DNA of 64,000 nucleotides from JAJRVM01 sp041752115 (GCA_041752115.1 JBGSHS010000196.1:1-64000), one strand, 5' to 3'. Shown: positions 45,816 to 54,791, numbered from the stretch's first letter. Made by a program: numbers and translations. The notes: generated from the letters alone by a model not told the origin.

Positions 45816-48449
45816 TCATTCATCGTCGATGCCGAGCGGTCGGAAAATTTCGCCGTGCAGCCGGTGGCTTCCTGATATGTCGCCCCGGACCACCACCGGC
45901 AACTGCAGCTTCGTGGTGGTCGGCGAAAGGCATCGATGATCGTCACAGGCCTGGGCATGAAGCTCGATTTCCAGTGTCACCGGACCAAAGGCCGTGTCAT
46001 CGGTCAGCGTGACCGGCAGAAGAAACGTGATCCTGCCCTCGTAGGTTTTGAGGGTCTGGCCCAGGACTGGGTCCTGGGCTCGTTGACCTTTCGGCACGAC
46101 TACATCCCCGGCTCGCAACGCTGGATGTGGCCTGAGTGTGACTGTGGTCGGGTTCACAAACATAACGTCCGGATTGGGTCCATAAAGATGCCAACCCGAT
46201 TGGATGTCCAGCACGACAGCAACATGGAAAGTTTGTCCGGGTGTCACAGATTGTCGGGATGCGAAGGCCTGCGCGGTAATAGGTCCTTCCTGATGACGGC
46301 TGTCAACGTCCGACGTACCCCGCCCTGCGGTTTGGATCGGCTGGGTTGTAGCTGAAATTTCGGCAGGCCTTCGCTCGTCTTGTTGCAGACTGATAGCCGT
46401 CGCGAGAAGGAGACTATCGGTAGACGTGGACTGCCGCCACATGAGGTCGGAAATGGCTTCGAGCGTTTGTTCGGCTTGCTCCCGATATCCTGGCTGCCCG
46501 CTGATGCGTGCCAATCGCAGGAGCAGTTCGGCTGCCACACCGTTCCCGGATGGGATATTCCCGCCGCCGAAGATGTTCTTGGATCTCACAAGCAGTTCTT
46601 CATGCTCTGACGTCGTGAAGAAGAACGCACCGTTCTTTTCATCCTGAAAGCCGTCGACCATGGTGTCCGCCAGTTGTTTTGCATGGTCCAACCACTGACG
46701 ATCGCCGGTGGCCTCGTAAAGGTCCAAGAGGCCGGCAGCGAAAAAGGCATAGTCATCTAAGTAGGCTGGCAACCGGGCACTTCCGGCTCGGTAAGTCCGC
46801 AGTAGACGACCATCTTTCACCATCTTGGAGAGTACGAACTGCGCGGCTCTGGCAGCCGCATTCGTGTACGAAGGCTCCTGGAGTTGCCGGCCAGCATAGG
46901 CCAGGCTGCCGATCATCAGGCCATTCCAACCACTGAGGATCTTGTCGTCCTGGTGCGGTCGAGCCCGTTGGGCGCGGAGAGTCAGGAGTTTCTCCCGAAT
47001 CTCTCTTAGATCGGACTTTAGTACGACCAAATCGATGCCCCTGTCGCGTGCGACCTGCTCCAAAGGCTGTGAAAGGTATAACACATTCGTGCCTGGCCGC
47101 TCGCCAGTGGCCTGCTCAACGAAGTTTCCGCCTTGCTCTACGCCATAGGCAGCGGCAAAAAAACTGCCTTGCTCCTGGCCCAATGCTTGTATGACTTCAT
47201 AGTACGTCCAGACGTAGAATTTGCCCTCTTCCTGTTCGCTCTCGGCGTCGATGGCCGAGTAGAATGCACCTCCGGGATCCGTCATCTCTCGACTGACCCA
47301 GGAAACGATGTCTTGCACGACTTCGCGATACGTTTCATCTCCCGTCAGCAGGTAGCCATCCACGTAAGTCCTGAGCAACTGCGCATTGTCATAGAGCATC
47401 TTCTCAAAATGCGGGAGCAGCCATTGTTGGTCGGTCGAATAGCGATGGAAGCCACCGCCGAGTTGGTCGTGAATGCCTCCCCTAGCCATTGCATCGAGCG
47501 TGGTGGTGAGTATCTTTCGCAGTGTCTGATCCCGTGACCGCCGGTACTCGTGGGCCAACAGCAACAAGTGGTCGTGCGGTGGGAATTTCGGGGCAGTGTT
47601 GAACCCGCCGTGCTCGGCATCAAACGACCGCTTCAACTCGGAAACAGCATCGTCAATTAGCTGCTGGTTCAACGGATGTTCGGCCACAGCACCGGTCGGT
47701 ATGACACCAGAGCGTCGGATTGCGACAGTGAGTTCCTCGGCCTGCTCCTCGATGTCTTGTGGACGCGCGTTCCAGAGGTTGGCGAACTTGAGCAGCAGAT
47801 CCTTGAACCGGTTGCGGGGAAAGTAAGACCCAGCCATCCAGGGCTTGCCATCGGGAGTGAGCCAGACGGAATTCGGCCACCCGCCGCGACCGGTGAGCAA
47901 TTGGCTCGCGAGCATGTACTGCTCATCGATGTCAGGCCGTTCCTCTCGATCCACCTTGATGGCGATGTAGTGCTCGTTGAGGATTCTGGCGACCTCATCA
48001 TCCTCGAAAGACTCTCGTTCCATCACATGGCACCAGAAGCAGGTCGAGTAACCGACCGACAGGAAGATGAGTTTGCCTTCCCGCTTGGCGCGCTCAAATG
48101 CTTCCGGGCCCCAGGGATACCAGTTGACTGGGTTGTGCGCGTGCTGGAGCAGATAGGGGCTCGTTTCACGGGCCAGTCGATTGGCTGGCTGTGGCTCGAC
48201 AGATTCACTCCCGTCGACACCGGCCCGCGAGGCGCTAATACCGGCGGAAGGCGCACTGGCGTCGCCCCCACCCACTGTTTCTGGGTTTCCGATAGGACCG
48301 CGCAGAGTCCATAGGCATATGCCGAGCAACGTTACTGACACAAGCCCCAGGCCAGCCACAGCCAGCGGCCTTCGTCCTTTCGGTGTGTTTCTACGACTTG
48401 ATTCGCTCAATTCACATACCCTGACCTTGGTTGGAAGTACATCCACCAA
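45816..48449 (-). CDS. DUF255 thioredoxin-domain protein (YyaL-like) with C-terminal DsbD-N-like domain
   Basis: 877 residues when read from a TTG at 48449; GTG codons a few bases later are alternatives. One transmembrane helix (AVAGLGLVSVTLLGICLW, ~30-48). The thioredoxin-like DUF255 domain follows (ANRLARETSPYLLQHAHNPV, STCFWCHVMERESF, VDREERPDID). Then comes an (alpha/alpha)6 domain (FEKMLYDNAQLLRTY, NGLMIGSLAYAGRQL) and, at ~735-870, a DsbD-alpha-like disulfide-corrector domain (GWHLYGPNPDVMFVNP, CDDHRCLSPTT). The fold suggests a periplasmic thiol or sugar-related protein; the reaction is unknown. The extra C-terminal domain is unusual compared with ~680-residue YyaL. Confidence 0.88.
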   Translation of the reverse strand: MVDVLPTKVRVCELSESSRRNTPKGRRPLAVAGLGLVSVTLLGICLWTLRGPIGNPETVGGGDASAPSAGISASRAGVDGSESVEPQPANRLARETSPYLLQHAHNPVNWYPWGPEAFERAKREGKLIFLSVGYSTCFWCHVMERESFEDDEVARILNEHYIAIKVDREERPDIDEQYMLASQLLTGRGGWPNSVWLTPDGKPWMAGSYFPRNRFKDLLLKFANLWNARPQDIEEQAEELTVAIRRSGVIPTGAVAEHPLNQQLIDDAVSELKRSFDAEHGGFNTAPKFPPHDHLLLLAHEYRRSRDQTLRKILTTTLDAMARGGIHDQLGGGFHRYSTDQQWLLPHFEKMLYDNAQLLRTYVDGYLLTGDETYREVVQDIVSWVSREMTDPGGAFYSAIDAESEQEEGKFYVWTYYEVIQALGQEQGSFFAAAYGVEQGGNFVEQATGERPGTNVLYLSQPLEQVARDRGIDLVVLKSDLREIREKLLTLRAQRARPHQDDKILSGWNGLMIGSLAYAGRQLQEPSYTNAAARAAQFVLSKMVKDGRLLRTYRAGSARLPAYLDDYAFFAAGLLDLYEATGDRQWLDHAKQLADTMVDGFQDEKNGAFFFTTSEHEELLVRSKNIFGGGNIPSGNGVAAELLLRLARISGQPGYREQAEQTLEAISDLMWRQSTSTDSLLLATAISLQQDERRPAEISATTQPIQTAGRGTSDVDSRHQEGPITAQAFASRQSVTPGQTFHVAVVLDIQSGWHLYGPNPDVMFVNPTTVTLRPHPALRAGDVVVPKGQRAQDPVLGQTLKTYEGRITFLLPVTLTDDTAFGPVTLEIELHAQACDDHRCLSPTTTKLQLPVVVRGDISGSHRLHGEIFRPLGIDDE

Positions 48450-48780
48450 TCACGCGTCCTCGTAAAGGACGACCCGGCCGCACGGTTCCTTACACATCAA
48501 CGACGTTTCTTCCCTTATTCTCACGGTGCCCCAAGGCCACCGGGGACATATTGTGACCCGGCGATTCCTGCGAAAAGCCTCCAACTGCCCCGACGGAAGC
48601 GTTTCACGCGGATTGAGAGCGCCGATGCACTCGAACGAGACTCTTTTTCAGCTTCGTTGTAAGAATTCCGCCGACTCCGCCGTCTCTCTTCCAGCGAGTT
48701 CGAATAGGCTCACTTGGCGATGGTACCCCAAATGCCTGGGAATCTGCGCCGCACTGAGCAGGATCGTTTCCGATCGAGAA

Positions 48781-48800
48781 ACGTACGGTGGGCCGTACGT
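48781..48800. promoter_or_regulatory. Inverted repeat upstream of the DUF547 gene
   Basis: ACGTACGG (48781-48788) and CCGTACGT (48793-48800) form a perfect 8-bp inverted repeat with a 4-bp spacer, 87 bp before the DUF547 start. It lies in the 438-bp intergenic region between two divergent genes, which is otherwise without genes. It is a candidate operator. Confidence 0.4.
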
Positions 48801-48887
48801 TCCGTCCAGCAACTCCCGCGGCAGGCCATCGTCCGGTTTCGTTGTTGGCGGCCAATACCGCGGCATTTTCCGCACATCGAGGATATC

Positions 48888-49754
48888 ATGCGAAGAATCA
48901 TACTCATCCCAACGGCCGTCTTGATTCTGGCAGCCGTTACCGTGTTTCTGGCCAGCCGAGGCCGCAACCACGCGGTGGTTGTGGGAAGCGAACCGAGTGG
49001 TTTCGCGGAGAACGCGTCGCTTCTTCCCTTCGACAAGGTCGACCATTCGGTGTGGGACCACCTGCTGAAGAAGTATGTCGACAACAATGGGCTCGTCAAT
49101 TACACGGCCTGGAAGGCTTCCGAAGACGACACGCGCGCGCTTAAAGAATATCTGGCCACGCTGGGGCGTGGTAATCCGGAGGCCGCCACAACCAAAGAGG
49201 GACGACTCGCTTTTTGGATCAACGCGTACAACGCGCTGACAGTTTACGGGATTCTCGACGTCTACCCGACCAGTAGCATCCGCAACCACACCGCAAAGCT
49301 CATCGGCTACAACATCTGGCGCGACCTGAAACTTCCGGTAGCCGGCCAGAATCACTCACTCGAGGACATCGAGCACAAGATTCTGCGAAAGCTCGGGGAA
49401 CCGCGTATTCACTTCGCCATTGTCTGCGCCTCGATTGGCTGCCCGCGGCTGCTCAAGGAAGCCTACACGGGTGACAGATTGGAAGCCCAATTGACACACA
49501 ATACGCGAGACTTCTTCTCCCGGCCCGAGCATTTTCACGTAGATGTCGCGACGCGTGCCGTCTCTGTATCACCGATTCTCGATTGGTTCGGCGACGACTT
49601 CGCTCCAACCCCACAGGGGCGACTGCGGACGCTCGCGACATACCTGCCCGCGAACGACAATATTCGGCAATTGATCGAACAAGGAGATTTTTCTGTCTCC
49701 TACCTCGATTACGACTGGAACCTGAACGACCAACGGCCGCAGACTACGCAATGA
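48888..49754 (+). CDS. DUF547 domain protein, membrane-anchored or secreted
   Basis: 288 residues from ATG 48888 (GAGGATATC upstream); a longer frame upstream is not protein-like. The hydrophobic leader is IILIPTAVLILAAVTVFLAS. DUF547 hallmarks follow: YKKYVDNNGLVNY-type opening (here LKKYVDNNGLVNYTAWK), KEGRLAFWINAYNALTVYGI, LEDIEHKILRKLGEPRIHFA, and IVCASIGCPRLLKEAYTG. The domain has a papain-like arrangement with conserved C and H (CASIGCP, HFA), but no activity is established. Probably periplasmic. Confidence 0.88.
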   Translation: MRRIILIPTAVLILAAVTVFLASRGRNHAVVVGSEPSGFAENASLLPFDKVDHSVWDHLLKKYVDNNGLVNYTAWKASEDDTRALKEYLATLGRGNPEAATTKEGRLAFWINAYNALTVYGILDVYPTSSIRNHTAKLIGYNIWRDLKLPVAGQNHSLEDIEHKILRKLGEPRIHFAIVCASIGCPRLLKEAYTGDRLEAQLTHNTRDFFSRPEHFHVDVATRAVSVSPILDWFGDDFAPTPQGRLRTLATYLPANDNIRQLIEQGDFSVSYLDYDWNLNDQRPQTTQ

Positions 49755-49864
49755 GCGTCAGATGTTTGCGCCTTCGGTGATCAACACTTTAGTGGATCAC
49801 CCGACTGTATAGGAGAATTCCCCATAACACGCCGACTTGCATTCCCCTTGCTGGTGACCGGTCC

Positions 49865-50464
49865 TCAGGATCGGACCAATAGCTCAGACAGTTTCGTGTC
49901 GAGGGAATTCATGATGCCTGACTCTGCTTGCTCCGCATCAGTGCGAAACAACTGCTCTCCGTCCGCCGAATAGATGAAGACCGTGGGCGTCGTGAAAACT
50001 TCATGCTGCTGGGCAAACCACGGCGCCAAGTACAAAGGGTACGTGACGCGTTTGCCCGTACTTTCGAAAAACGCCTTCGGTCCGTCGGGCGTATCGTCCA
50101 TGCCTAGACCGAGGATGGCGATCCCCCGGTCTCGCCAAGCAGTTTCTTGTGCGGTCAAGTGAAGAGACTCGGTAATGCAGGGTCCACATGCCTCCATGAA
50201 AACCTGGACGACAACGAATCTGGCCCCCGTTTCTCGCAGCGTTTTCGCGAAATCAGATTCGGCCAACGGCGTGCCGGGCTCGATGTGCGAAGCCCGTTTG
50301 CCCTGAGCCTCTGAGATCGATGGCGCAGGCTTCTCGGCCGCGACTACCTCCAAGCGACTCGCTTGGACCGGTTCAACTGGTGGATTACCACATCCGCCAG
50401 TACAACTGAGCACAAGGACGACCATCACCCACTTCGCGGAATGGTTCAGCGAACAGCTTGCCAT
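49865..50464 (-). CDS. TlpA-like thioredoxin lipoprotein
   Basis: 199 residues from ATG 50464; a GTG at 50473 overlaps the upstream stop (GTGA). The leader ends in the lipobox LSCTGGC, so the mature protein is lipid-anchored. The thioredoxin fold shows VVVQVFMEACGPCITESLHL, with the redox pair CGPC. GMDDTPDGPKAFFESTGK and VFTTPTVFIYSADG follow, the latter with the cis-Pro TTP. It is the third gene of the TetR, seleno-redoxin and TlpA set and is likely its redox partner on the outer face of the membrane. Confidence 0.85.
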   Translation of the reverse strand: MASCSLNHSAKWVMVVLVLSCTGGCGNPPVEPVQASRLEVVAAEKPAPSISEAQGKRASHIEPGTPLAESDFAKTLRETGARFVVVQVFMEACGPCITESLHLTAQETAWRDRGIAILGLGMDDTPDGPKAFFESTGKRVTYPLYLAPWFAQQHEVFTTPTVFIYSADGEQLFRTDAEQAESGIMNSLDTKLSELLVRS

Positions 50465-50469
50465 GTGAA

Positions 50470-51537
50470 TCACTTGGAAATCTCCCGAACCTTCTCCAAT
50501 ACCTGTTCGACGTTCGGCCGATCTCGCCAGTTTTGTTCGCCCTGTCCAACGTGCCCCCAGCGCAAAATGCCCTGCTTGTCAATGACGAACGTCCCCGGCG
50601 TGTTGGATACGTCGGTGTGAATCCGCATCTGGAAGGCAACGCCATACAGCGAACTGACCCAGAACCCTGGATCGGCTAAGACAATGATCTGACTGTCAGT
50701 GCCCTGACCACTAGCGCGATCTGCCCACCACTTGGTTCGGCAGCGCTCGTGAGGCACGACCAACAACACGATGGCATCAACTGCTTCGAAGTCGGTCAAG
50801 CTGGAACCCAGCTTGCGGGTTTGACCCAGGCAAACTGGTCACCCATCGCCATAGATGAACGTCAACACAATCGTCTTCTGATCGCGAAAGTCCGCCAACG
50901 ACCAGACCTTGCCCGCAGCGTCCTTCAAAGCAAAGTCAGGTGCCGGCTGTCCGATTTTGGCAGAATTGATCGTCTTTTCGTCGATCCGCAGTATCTGCTC
51001 ACGGACGTCCGATTCGAGCGGCACACCACGCTCCAGCGACTTGGCCACATGCAACAGCACGTCGCCATTCTTCAGGCGGCCGCGTGCAGCCCTCAACGCG
51101 TCAACACCAGCGGGATCCTGAATCTGACCCAATGCGTCCGCCGCCAGAAGGGCCACGCTTGCCTGCTTGTCGTCCAGCAGTTCGATGAGCTTCGGGACAG
51201 CGGACTTGGCACCAAGGTACCCGAGCACGCGAGCCGACAGTGCGCGAACTTGAAAATTCCGATCATCACAAGCCTTGATCAACGCCGGAACGGCCTCATC
51301 GCCCAACGCCACCAAACGTTTCATGGACAGGGCAAACGTCATCCAGCTTGTCGTATCCTCCTCATGGCGGTGCGGCTTTCGGTCCTCAGGCCAGTCCCGG
51401 GCAAACTGCTCGAGCACCGCTGAGACGTCCGTCCCGGCTGCCTCTTTTTCCTGAGCCATCACGGTCGGCACTAGAAAGACGACCATCGCGAGACAAATCA
51501 GGGTGGCGATCACAATCCACGGTTGTACTCTTCTCAT
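50470..51537 (-). CDS. Probable selenoprotein: HEAT-repeat/redoxin fusion with UPVC active site
   Basis: 355 residues if the in-frame TGA at 50841-50839 is read as selenocysteine (residue 233). A signal peptide (IATLICLAMVVFLVPTVMAQ) is followed by HEAT-like repeats (~55-185: DEAVPALIKACDDRNFQVRA, GAKSAVPKLIELLDDKQASV). An AhpC/TSA redoxin domain then starts at IGQPAPDFALKDAAGKVWSL. The peroxidatic strand reads KTIVLTFIYGDG-U-PVCLGQ, and the frame continues through PGTFVIDKQGILRWGHVGQG to a TAG/TGA-type stop at 50470. Homologues have cysteine (CxxC) at the TGA. The two halves are in the same frame with no other stop. A hairpin suited to SECIS follows the TGA. Likely a periplasmic peroxidase or thiol reductase, co-transcribed with the TlpA protein. 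Confidence 0.82.
50797..50841 (-). promoter_or_regulatory. Bacterial SECIS-like element after in-frame TGA (redoxin)
   Basis: On the minus strand, 31 bases after the TGA (50841-50839), a hairpin of eight perfect pairs is formed: CAAGCTGG-GTT-CCAGCTTG at 50815-50797. Its 3-base loop begins with G. The bacterial SECIS consensus asks for a stem-loop 16-37 bases downstream with a G in the first two loop positions, which this meets. Confidence 0.7.
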
Positions 51538-51663
51538 TCCAGGCTCTCCTGTGTGGCAAACTTGCCTCGTCTCTTCATGGTCTTGTGCCTTTCAAGCCTC
51601 TCTCACGATGCTTCCGTCGTGGTGACCACCGGGTCATCACCGCCACGTGGCAACGACTTTGGT

Positions 51664-52239
51664 TCATTGAGAATCCGTCACCTTGAAGAAGGTTACGAGC
51701 GTGTCGATACAAGTCCGCAGTGGTCCGTCACTCTTTGTCAGTCTGGACAGCATGATCCCGCCTTCGATCGACGACACGACAAAGAGGGCCAAGTCGTGTG
51801 CCGTCAGGTCCGTCCGAATCTCTCCGCTGAGCTGTCCGTCCCGAATCACTTCTTCGAGCAAGGCGGTCCACTGCCGAAAGACCGCGGCCACCTCGGTCGC
51901 ATAGCGAGGATTCTTGTCGCTCATTTCCAGTGCCGTGTTGCCCCACAGGCAGCCACCCACAAATCCGGCGGTCCGATGCGCGGCCAACGCCGCCGCGAAG
52001 AAACCCGTTAGCTTTGCCCATGGTGTGGAACCCGCCAATGACCGCCGGAGGAATTCGAGAAACTCCGCCCGCGCCTGCTCCAGCACCGCCCAGCCTAAAT
52101 CGTCTTTCGCGGGAAAATGGAAGTACAGGCTCCCCTTGGTGATGCCGGCCGCCGCAAGCACCTCGTTGACGGAGGTATCGCCAAATCCATTCCGCTGTAT
52201 GAGCCGAGCTGCCTCGCTAAGCACTCGCTGCCTGGTCAT
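51664..52239 (-). CDS. TetR-family regulator
   Basis: 191 residues from ATG 52239 (AAAGGCGA upstream); the open frame extends to 52407 but that leader contains the operator and is non-coding. The helix-turn-helix is RVLSEAARLIQRNGFGDTSV, NEVLAAAGITKGSLYFHFPA (AcrR/NemR-like). The C-terminal domain resembles TetR_C_16/33-type regulators of stress genes, with Cys in FVGGCLWGN that could sense electrophiles (inference). It lies 126 bp upstream of the seleno-redoxin gene on the same strand, and probably controls it as well as itself. Confidence 0.88.
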   Translation of the reverse strand: MTRQRVLSEAARLIQRNGFGDTSVNEVLAAAGITKGSLYFHFPAKDDLGWAVLEQARAEFLEFLRRSLAGSTPWAKLTGFFAAALAAHRTAGFVGGCLWGNTALEMSDKNPRYATEVAAVFRQWTALLEEVIRDGQLSGEIRTDLTAHDLALFVVSSIEGGIMLSRLTKSDGPLRTCIDTLVTFFKVTDSQ

Positions 52240-52277
52240 TTCGCCTTTAAGCACCGAACCACGTGCCTCCCAAAAAT

Positions 52278-52295
52278 AAACCAACCGGTCGGTTT
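52278..52295. promoter_or_regulatory. Probable operator of the first TetR regulator
   Basis: AAACCAACCGGTCGGTTT is an 18-bp near-perfect palindrome (one mismatched pair) 39 bp upstream of the regulator start, with the ACCGGT core and dyad length usual for TetR operators. Confidence 0.55.
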
Positions 52296-52521
52296 TGCTA
52301 GTTATAGCGAGTCTTGTGGGCGAAGCAAGCTGAAGGTTCTTCGATGGCCCGGGAATTGCCTCGCCAGATGCCCGTAATGTATTTAACAACAAGCACTTGC
52401 TGGCCAAGAAGTGTTACCAAGACGTGGGACAACCAAGGGACGCTCGCACGGCCGGGGCCATTCGATTGAGAGACATGTGGTGGCATACAGCCGAAAGAAA
52501 TGCTGCTCGGCCTTGCTTAAA

Positions 52522-52535
52522 ACAGACAGGTCTGT
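52522..52535. promoter_or_regulatory. TetR operator, site 1
   Basis: ACAGACAGGTCTGT: dyad ACAGAC-2-GTCTGT, 11 bp before the second TetR gene. The same site on the other strand recurs at 53171-53184. Confidence 0.65.
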
Positions 52536-52546
52536 ATACTTTCGGC

Positions 52547-53134
52547 ATGAGCAAGACACGAGCTAAGTCCTCCGAGGCCCGCCAGCGGATTGTGGAAACC
52601 GCCGAACGGCTGTTTTACTCCGAGGGCGTGCGAGCCGTCGGGATTGACCGCATCATCGCCGAAGCGGCGGTGGCGAAGATGTCGCTCTACAACCACTTTC
52701 CCTCAAAAGACGACCTGATCCTTGCCGTGCTTCAGTATCGGGAGGAGAAGTATGGCAGCATGTTCATGAAGTGGATGGAGAGGCACGCTGCGGCCGGAAT
52801 GGACCGACTCGAAGCTTTTTTTGCCGCACTCAAAAACTGGTTCGAAAGTCCCGGTTTTCGAGGTTGCATGTTCATCAACGCCCGTGTGGAACTGGCCGAC
52901 GCCAGGCACGAAGGCTCGAAGTTCTCTGTGCGTCACAAAGAGCGGTTTCACGAAATGTTGGCTCAAATAATCACCCAGACCGCTGGGGAAGAGGCGGCGA
53001 AAACGATGACTCCGGCGATTGCATTGCTGGTTGAAGGAGCGATTGTGACCGCCGTCATGCAGCAATCATCCCAGGCTGCTGACGTGGCGAGAGACGCGGC
53101 CTTGGCATGGATAGCTCAGGCCAAGGAGAAGTAG
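52547..53134 (+). CDS. TetR-family regulator of the adjacent hydrolase gene
   Basis: 195 residues from ATG 52547, in front of which lies the operator dyad. The HTH is RQRIVETAERLFYSEGVRAV, GIDRIIAEAAVAKMSLYNHF, PSKDDLILAVL. The C-terminal part has GFRGCMFINARVELAD, with a Cys that in related regulators senses reactive ligands (inference). The stop codon is embedded in a Rho-independent terminator. Identical operators before this gene and before the following hydrolase argue that it represses both. Confidence 0.9.
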   Translation: MSKTRAKSSEARQRIVETAERLFYSEGVRAVGIDRIIAEAAVAKMSLYNHFPSKDDLILAVLQYREEKYGSMFMKWMERHAAAGMDRLEAFFAALKNWFESPGFRGCMFINARVELADARHEGSKFSVRHKERFHEMLAQIITQTAGEEAAKTMTPAIALLVEGAIVTAVMQQSSQAADVARDAALAWIAQAKEK

Positions 53135-53158
53135 TCGAGCAACTTCTCTCTTTTTTTT
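53126..53158 (+). terminator. Rho-independent terminator after the TetR gene
   Basis: Stem GAGAAGT (53126-53132) with ACTTCTC (53142-53148), then a T-rich run with eight T at 53151-53158. The stem overlaps the TAG stop codon. Confidence 0.7.
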
Positions 53159-53170
53159 GCGGCAAAGTGT

Positions 53171-53184
53171 ACAGACCTGTCTGT
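53171..53184. promoter_or_regulatory. TetR operator, site 2
   Basis: ACAGACCTGTCTGT, the exact reverse complement of site 1, 36 bp before the hydrolase start. A shared repressor site is the obvious reading. Confidence 0.65.
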
Positions 53185-53220
53185 TTAATCATGTAAACCC
53201 CATCCCAAGGAGACTTGTTT

Positions 53221-54183
53221 ATGGCGACCCCGAGAAGCAGTTCCTTTGCACTGGCAGTTGCCGTGCTGGTGTCGATTGGCTTGAATGTCAAGGCTGTTGA
53301 ACCGCGGACGCCCCTCACGCAGGTCGTGCACCGCGGGGTGAAGATCGACGGCCTCGACATCTTCTACCGAGAGGCCGGCTCCAAAGACGCCCCCACAGTG
53401 TTGCTCTTGCATGGTTTCCCCACGTCTTCGCACATGTTCCGTAACTTGATACCAGCGTTGGCCGATAAGTACCACGTCGTTGCCCCGGACTACCCTGGCT
53501 TCGGCAACAGTTCGGCCCCGCCCGTCAACGAATTCGAATACACCTTCGACAACTTGGCGAACGTGATCGATAAGTTCACCGAGCAGATCGGCCTCAAAAA
53601 GTACTCGCTCTACCTGATGGATTACGGTGCGCCGGTGGGTTTCCGCCTCGCCGTGAAACACCCGGAGCGAGTCGAAACGCTGATCGTGCAGAACGGTAAC
53701 GCCTACGATGAAGGGATCGACAACGACTTTTGGAAACCCATCAAGGCATATTGGAAGGACCGCAGCAAGGAAAAGGGCGACGGACTTCGCTCCCTGTTAA
53801 CCCTCGATGCCACAAAATGGCAGTACACAAACGGTGTCCGCAACGTGGAAACCATCAGTCCTGACACTTGGGGACATGTCCAACCGCTGTTGGACCGCCC
53901 CGGCAATCAAGAGATTCAACTGGCTTTGTTCTTCAGCTACGGTAGCAACCCGCCGCTATATCCGAAGTGGCAGGAATACTTCCGCAAGCACCAGCCACCG
54001 ACGCTTATCGTCTGGGGCAAGAACGACGCCATCTTTCCCGCCGCTGGGGCGCATCCTTACAAGCGAGACCTGAAGAACTTGGAGTTCCACCTGCTCGACA
54101 CGGGCCATTTTGCTCTTGAAGAAGACGGAGAGGAGATCACTAAGCTGATCCGAGAGTTCCTCGGCAAGCACCTGAGCAGGTAG
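53221..54183 (+). CDS. Exported alpha/beta hydrolase (haloalkane dehalogenase/epoxide hydrolase-like)
   Basis: 320 residues; ATG 53221 with AAGGAGA upstream. The signal peptide is FALAVAVLVSIGLNVKAVE. The oxyanion motif is HGFPTSSHMF. The nucleophile elbow YLMDYGAPVG carries Asp134 in place of Ser, as in dehalogenases and epoxide hydrolases. IVWGKNDAIFP holds the likely acid and DTGHFALEED the catalytic His. Homologues are annotated as hydrolases acting on xenobiotic or electrophilic compounds. Regulated by the preceding TetR protein through paired operators. The true substrate is unknown. Confidence 0.88.
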   Translation: MATPRSSSFALAVAVLVSIGLNVKAVEPRTPLTQVVHRGVKIDGLDIFYREAGSKDAPTVLLLHGFPTSSHMFRNLIPALADKYHVVAPDYPGFGNSSAPPVNEFEYTFDNLANVIDKFTEQIGLKKYSLYLMDYGAPVGFRLAVKHPERVETLIVQNGNAYDEGIDNDFWKPIKAYWKDRSKEKGDGLRSLLTLDATKWQYTNGVRNVETISPDTWGHVQPLLDRPGNQEIQLALFFSYGSNPPLYPKWQEYFRKHQPPTLIVWGKNDAIFPAAGAHPYKRDLKNLEFHLLDTGHFALEEDGEEITKLIREFLGKHLSR

Positions 54184-54363
54184 GACCAAGACTCTCTCTT
54201 TTCGGCGGCGAGTGTAACCAATTTCACATACAACCGTAGTCCAGCCGGCTAGTATTGAATTGTGTCGCACGGTTCTTGGCACACGTGCACTGGGAGCCTC
54301 GGGCGAGGTACAACTGCGTTGTCGGAAGCACATAGCGCAAGAGAAATGTGAAGGGCTCTGCCA

Positions 54364-54762
54364 ATGACCGACCTGACCGACCTGAAGGCATGCATGATCA
54401 CCGATGGCAACCGCCAACGACTGGGTACTCTGCTGCGCGCCGCACGCCGAGACGGCAGAGTAGCGAAGCTGATCTTGGATCGACTGGAAGAAAAACTCGA
54501 GTTGTCCATGGCGGCGGCCGATGGCGATATTCCAAATGATCTGGTGGTGATGAACTCGCAATTTCGTGTGCGTTACCGTGATGATGGACAGACGGCACAG
54601 TTGATGCTCGTATACCCGGACGCCGCCAATTCCACCGGTGAATGTGTTTGTGTGTTCAGTCCTCTGGGCTGCGAACTGCTCGGCCGCCAGGTGGGTGAGA
54701 GCATCCAGTTCGAGGCGGCGGGCTGCACGCGACAGTTGCAGCTTACCGACGTTCTCTTCTGA
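54364..54762 (+). CDS. rnk: Rnk-like GreA/GreB C-terminal domain protein
   Basis: 132 residues. The N-terminal helices (RLGTLLRAARRDGRVAKLIL, DRLEEKLELSM) precede a GreA/GreB-type FKBP-like domain. That domain holds IPNDLVVMNSQFRVRYRDDG, MLVYPDAANSTGECVCVFSP and LGCELLGRQVGESIQFEAAG. This matches the regulator of nucleoside diphosphate kinase (Rnk), which binds RNA polymerase without the GreA coiled coil. It sits 29 bp before the DUF3179 selenoprotein candidate. The product is cytoplasmic. Confidence 0.85.
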   Translation: MTDLTDLKACMITDGNRQRLGTLLRAARRDGRVAKLILDRLEEKLELSMAAADGDIPNDLVVMNSQFRVRYRDDGQTAQLMLVYPDAANSTGECVCVFSPLGCELLGRQVGESIQFEAAGCTRQLQLTDVLF

Positions 54763-54791
54763 TTGACACGAAAGCCATTGGGGAATATGTC

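Noticed and set aside
50839..50841. Reading the redoxin TGA as an ordinary stop or sequencing error
   Set aside because: The frame and the family sequence continue unbroken on the other side, the codon is at the redox Cys, a SECIS-like hairpin follows, and the same arrangement recurs in the DUF3179 gene.
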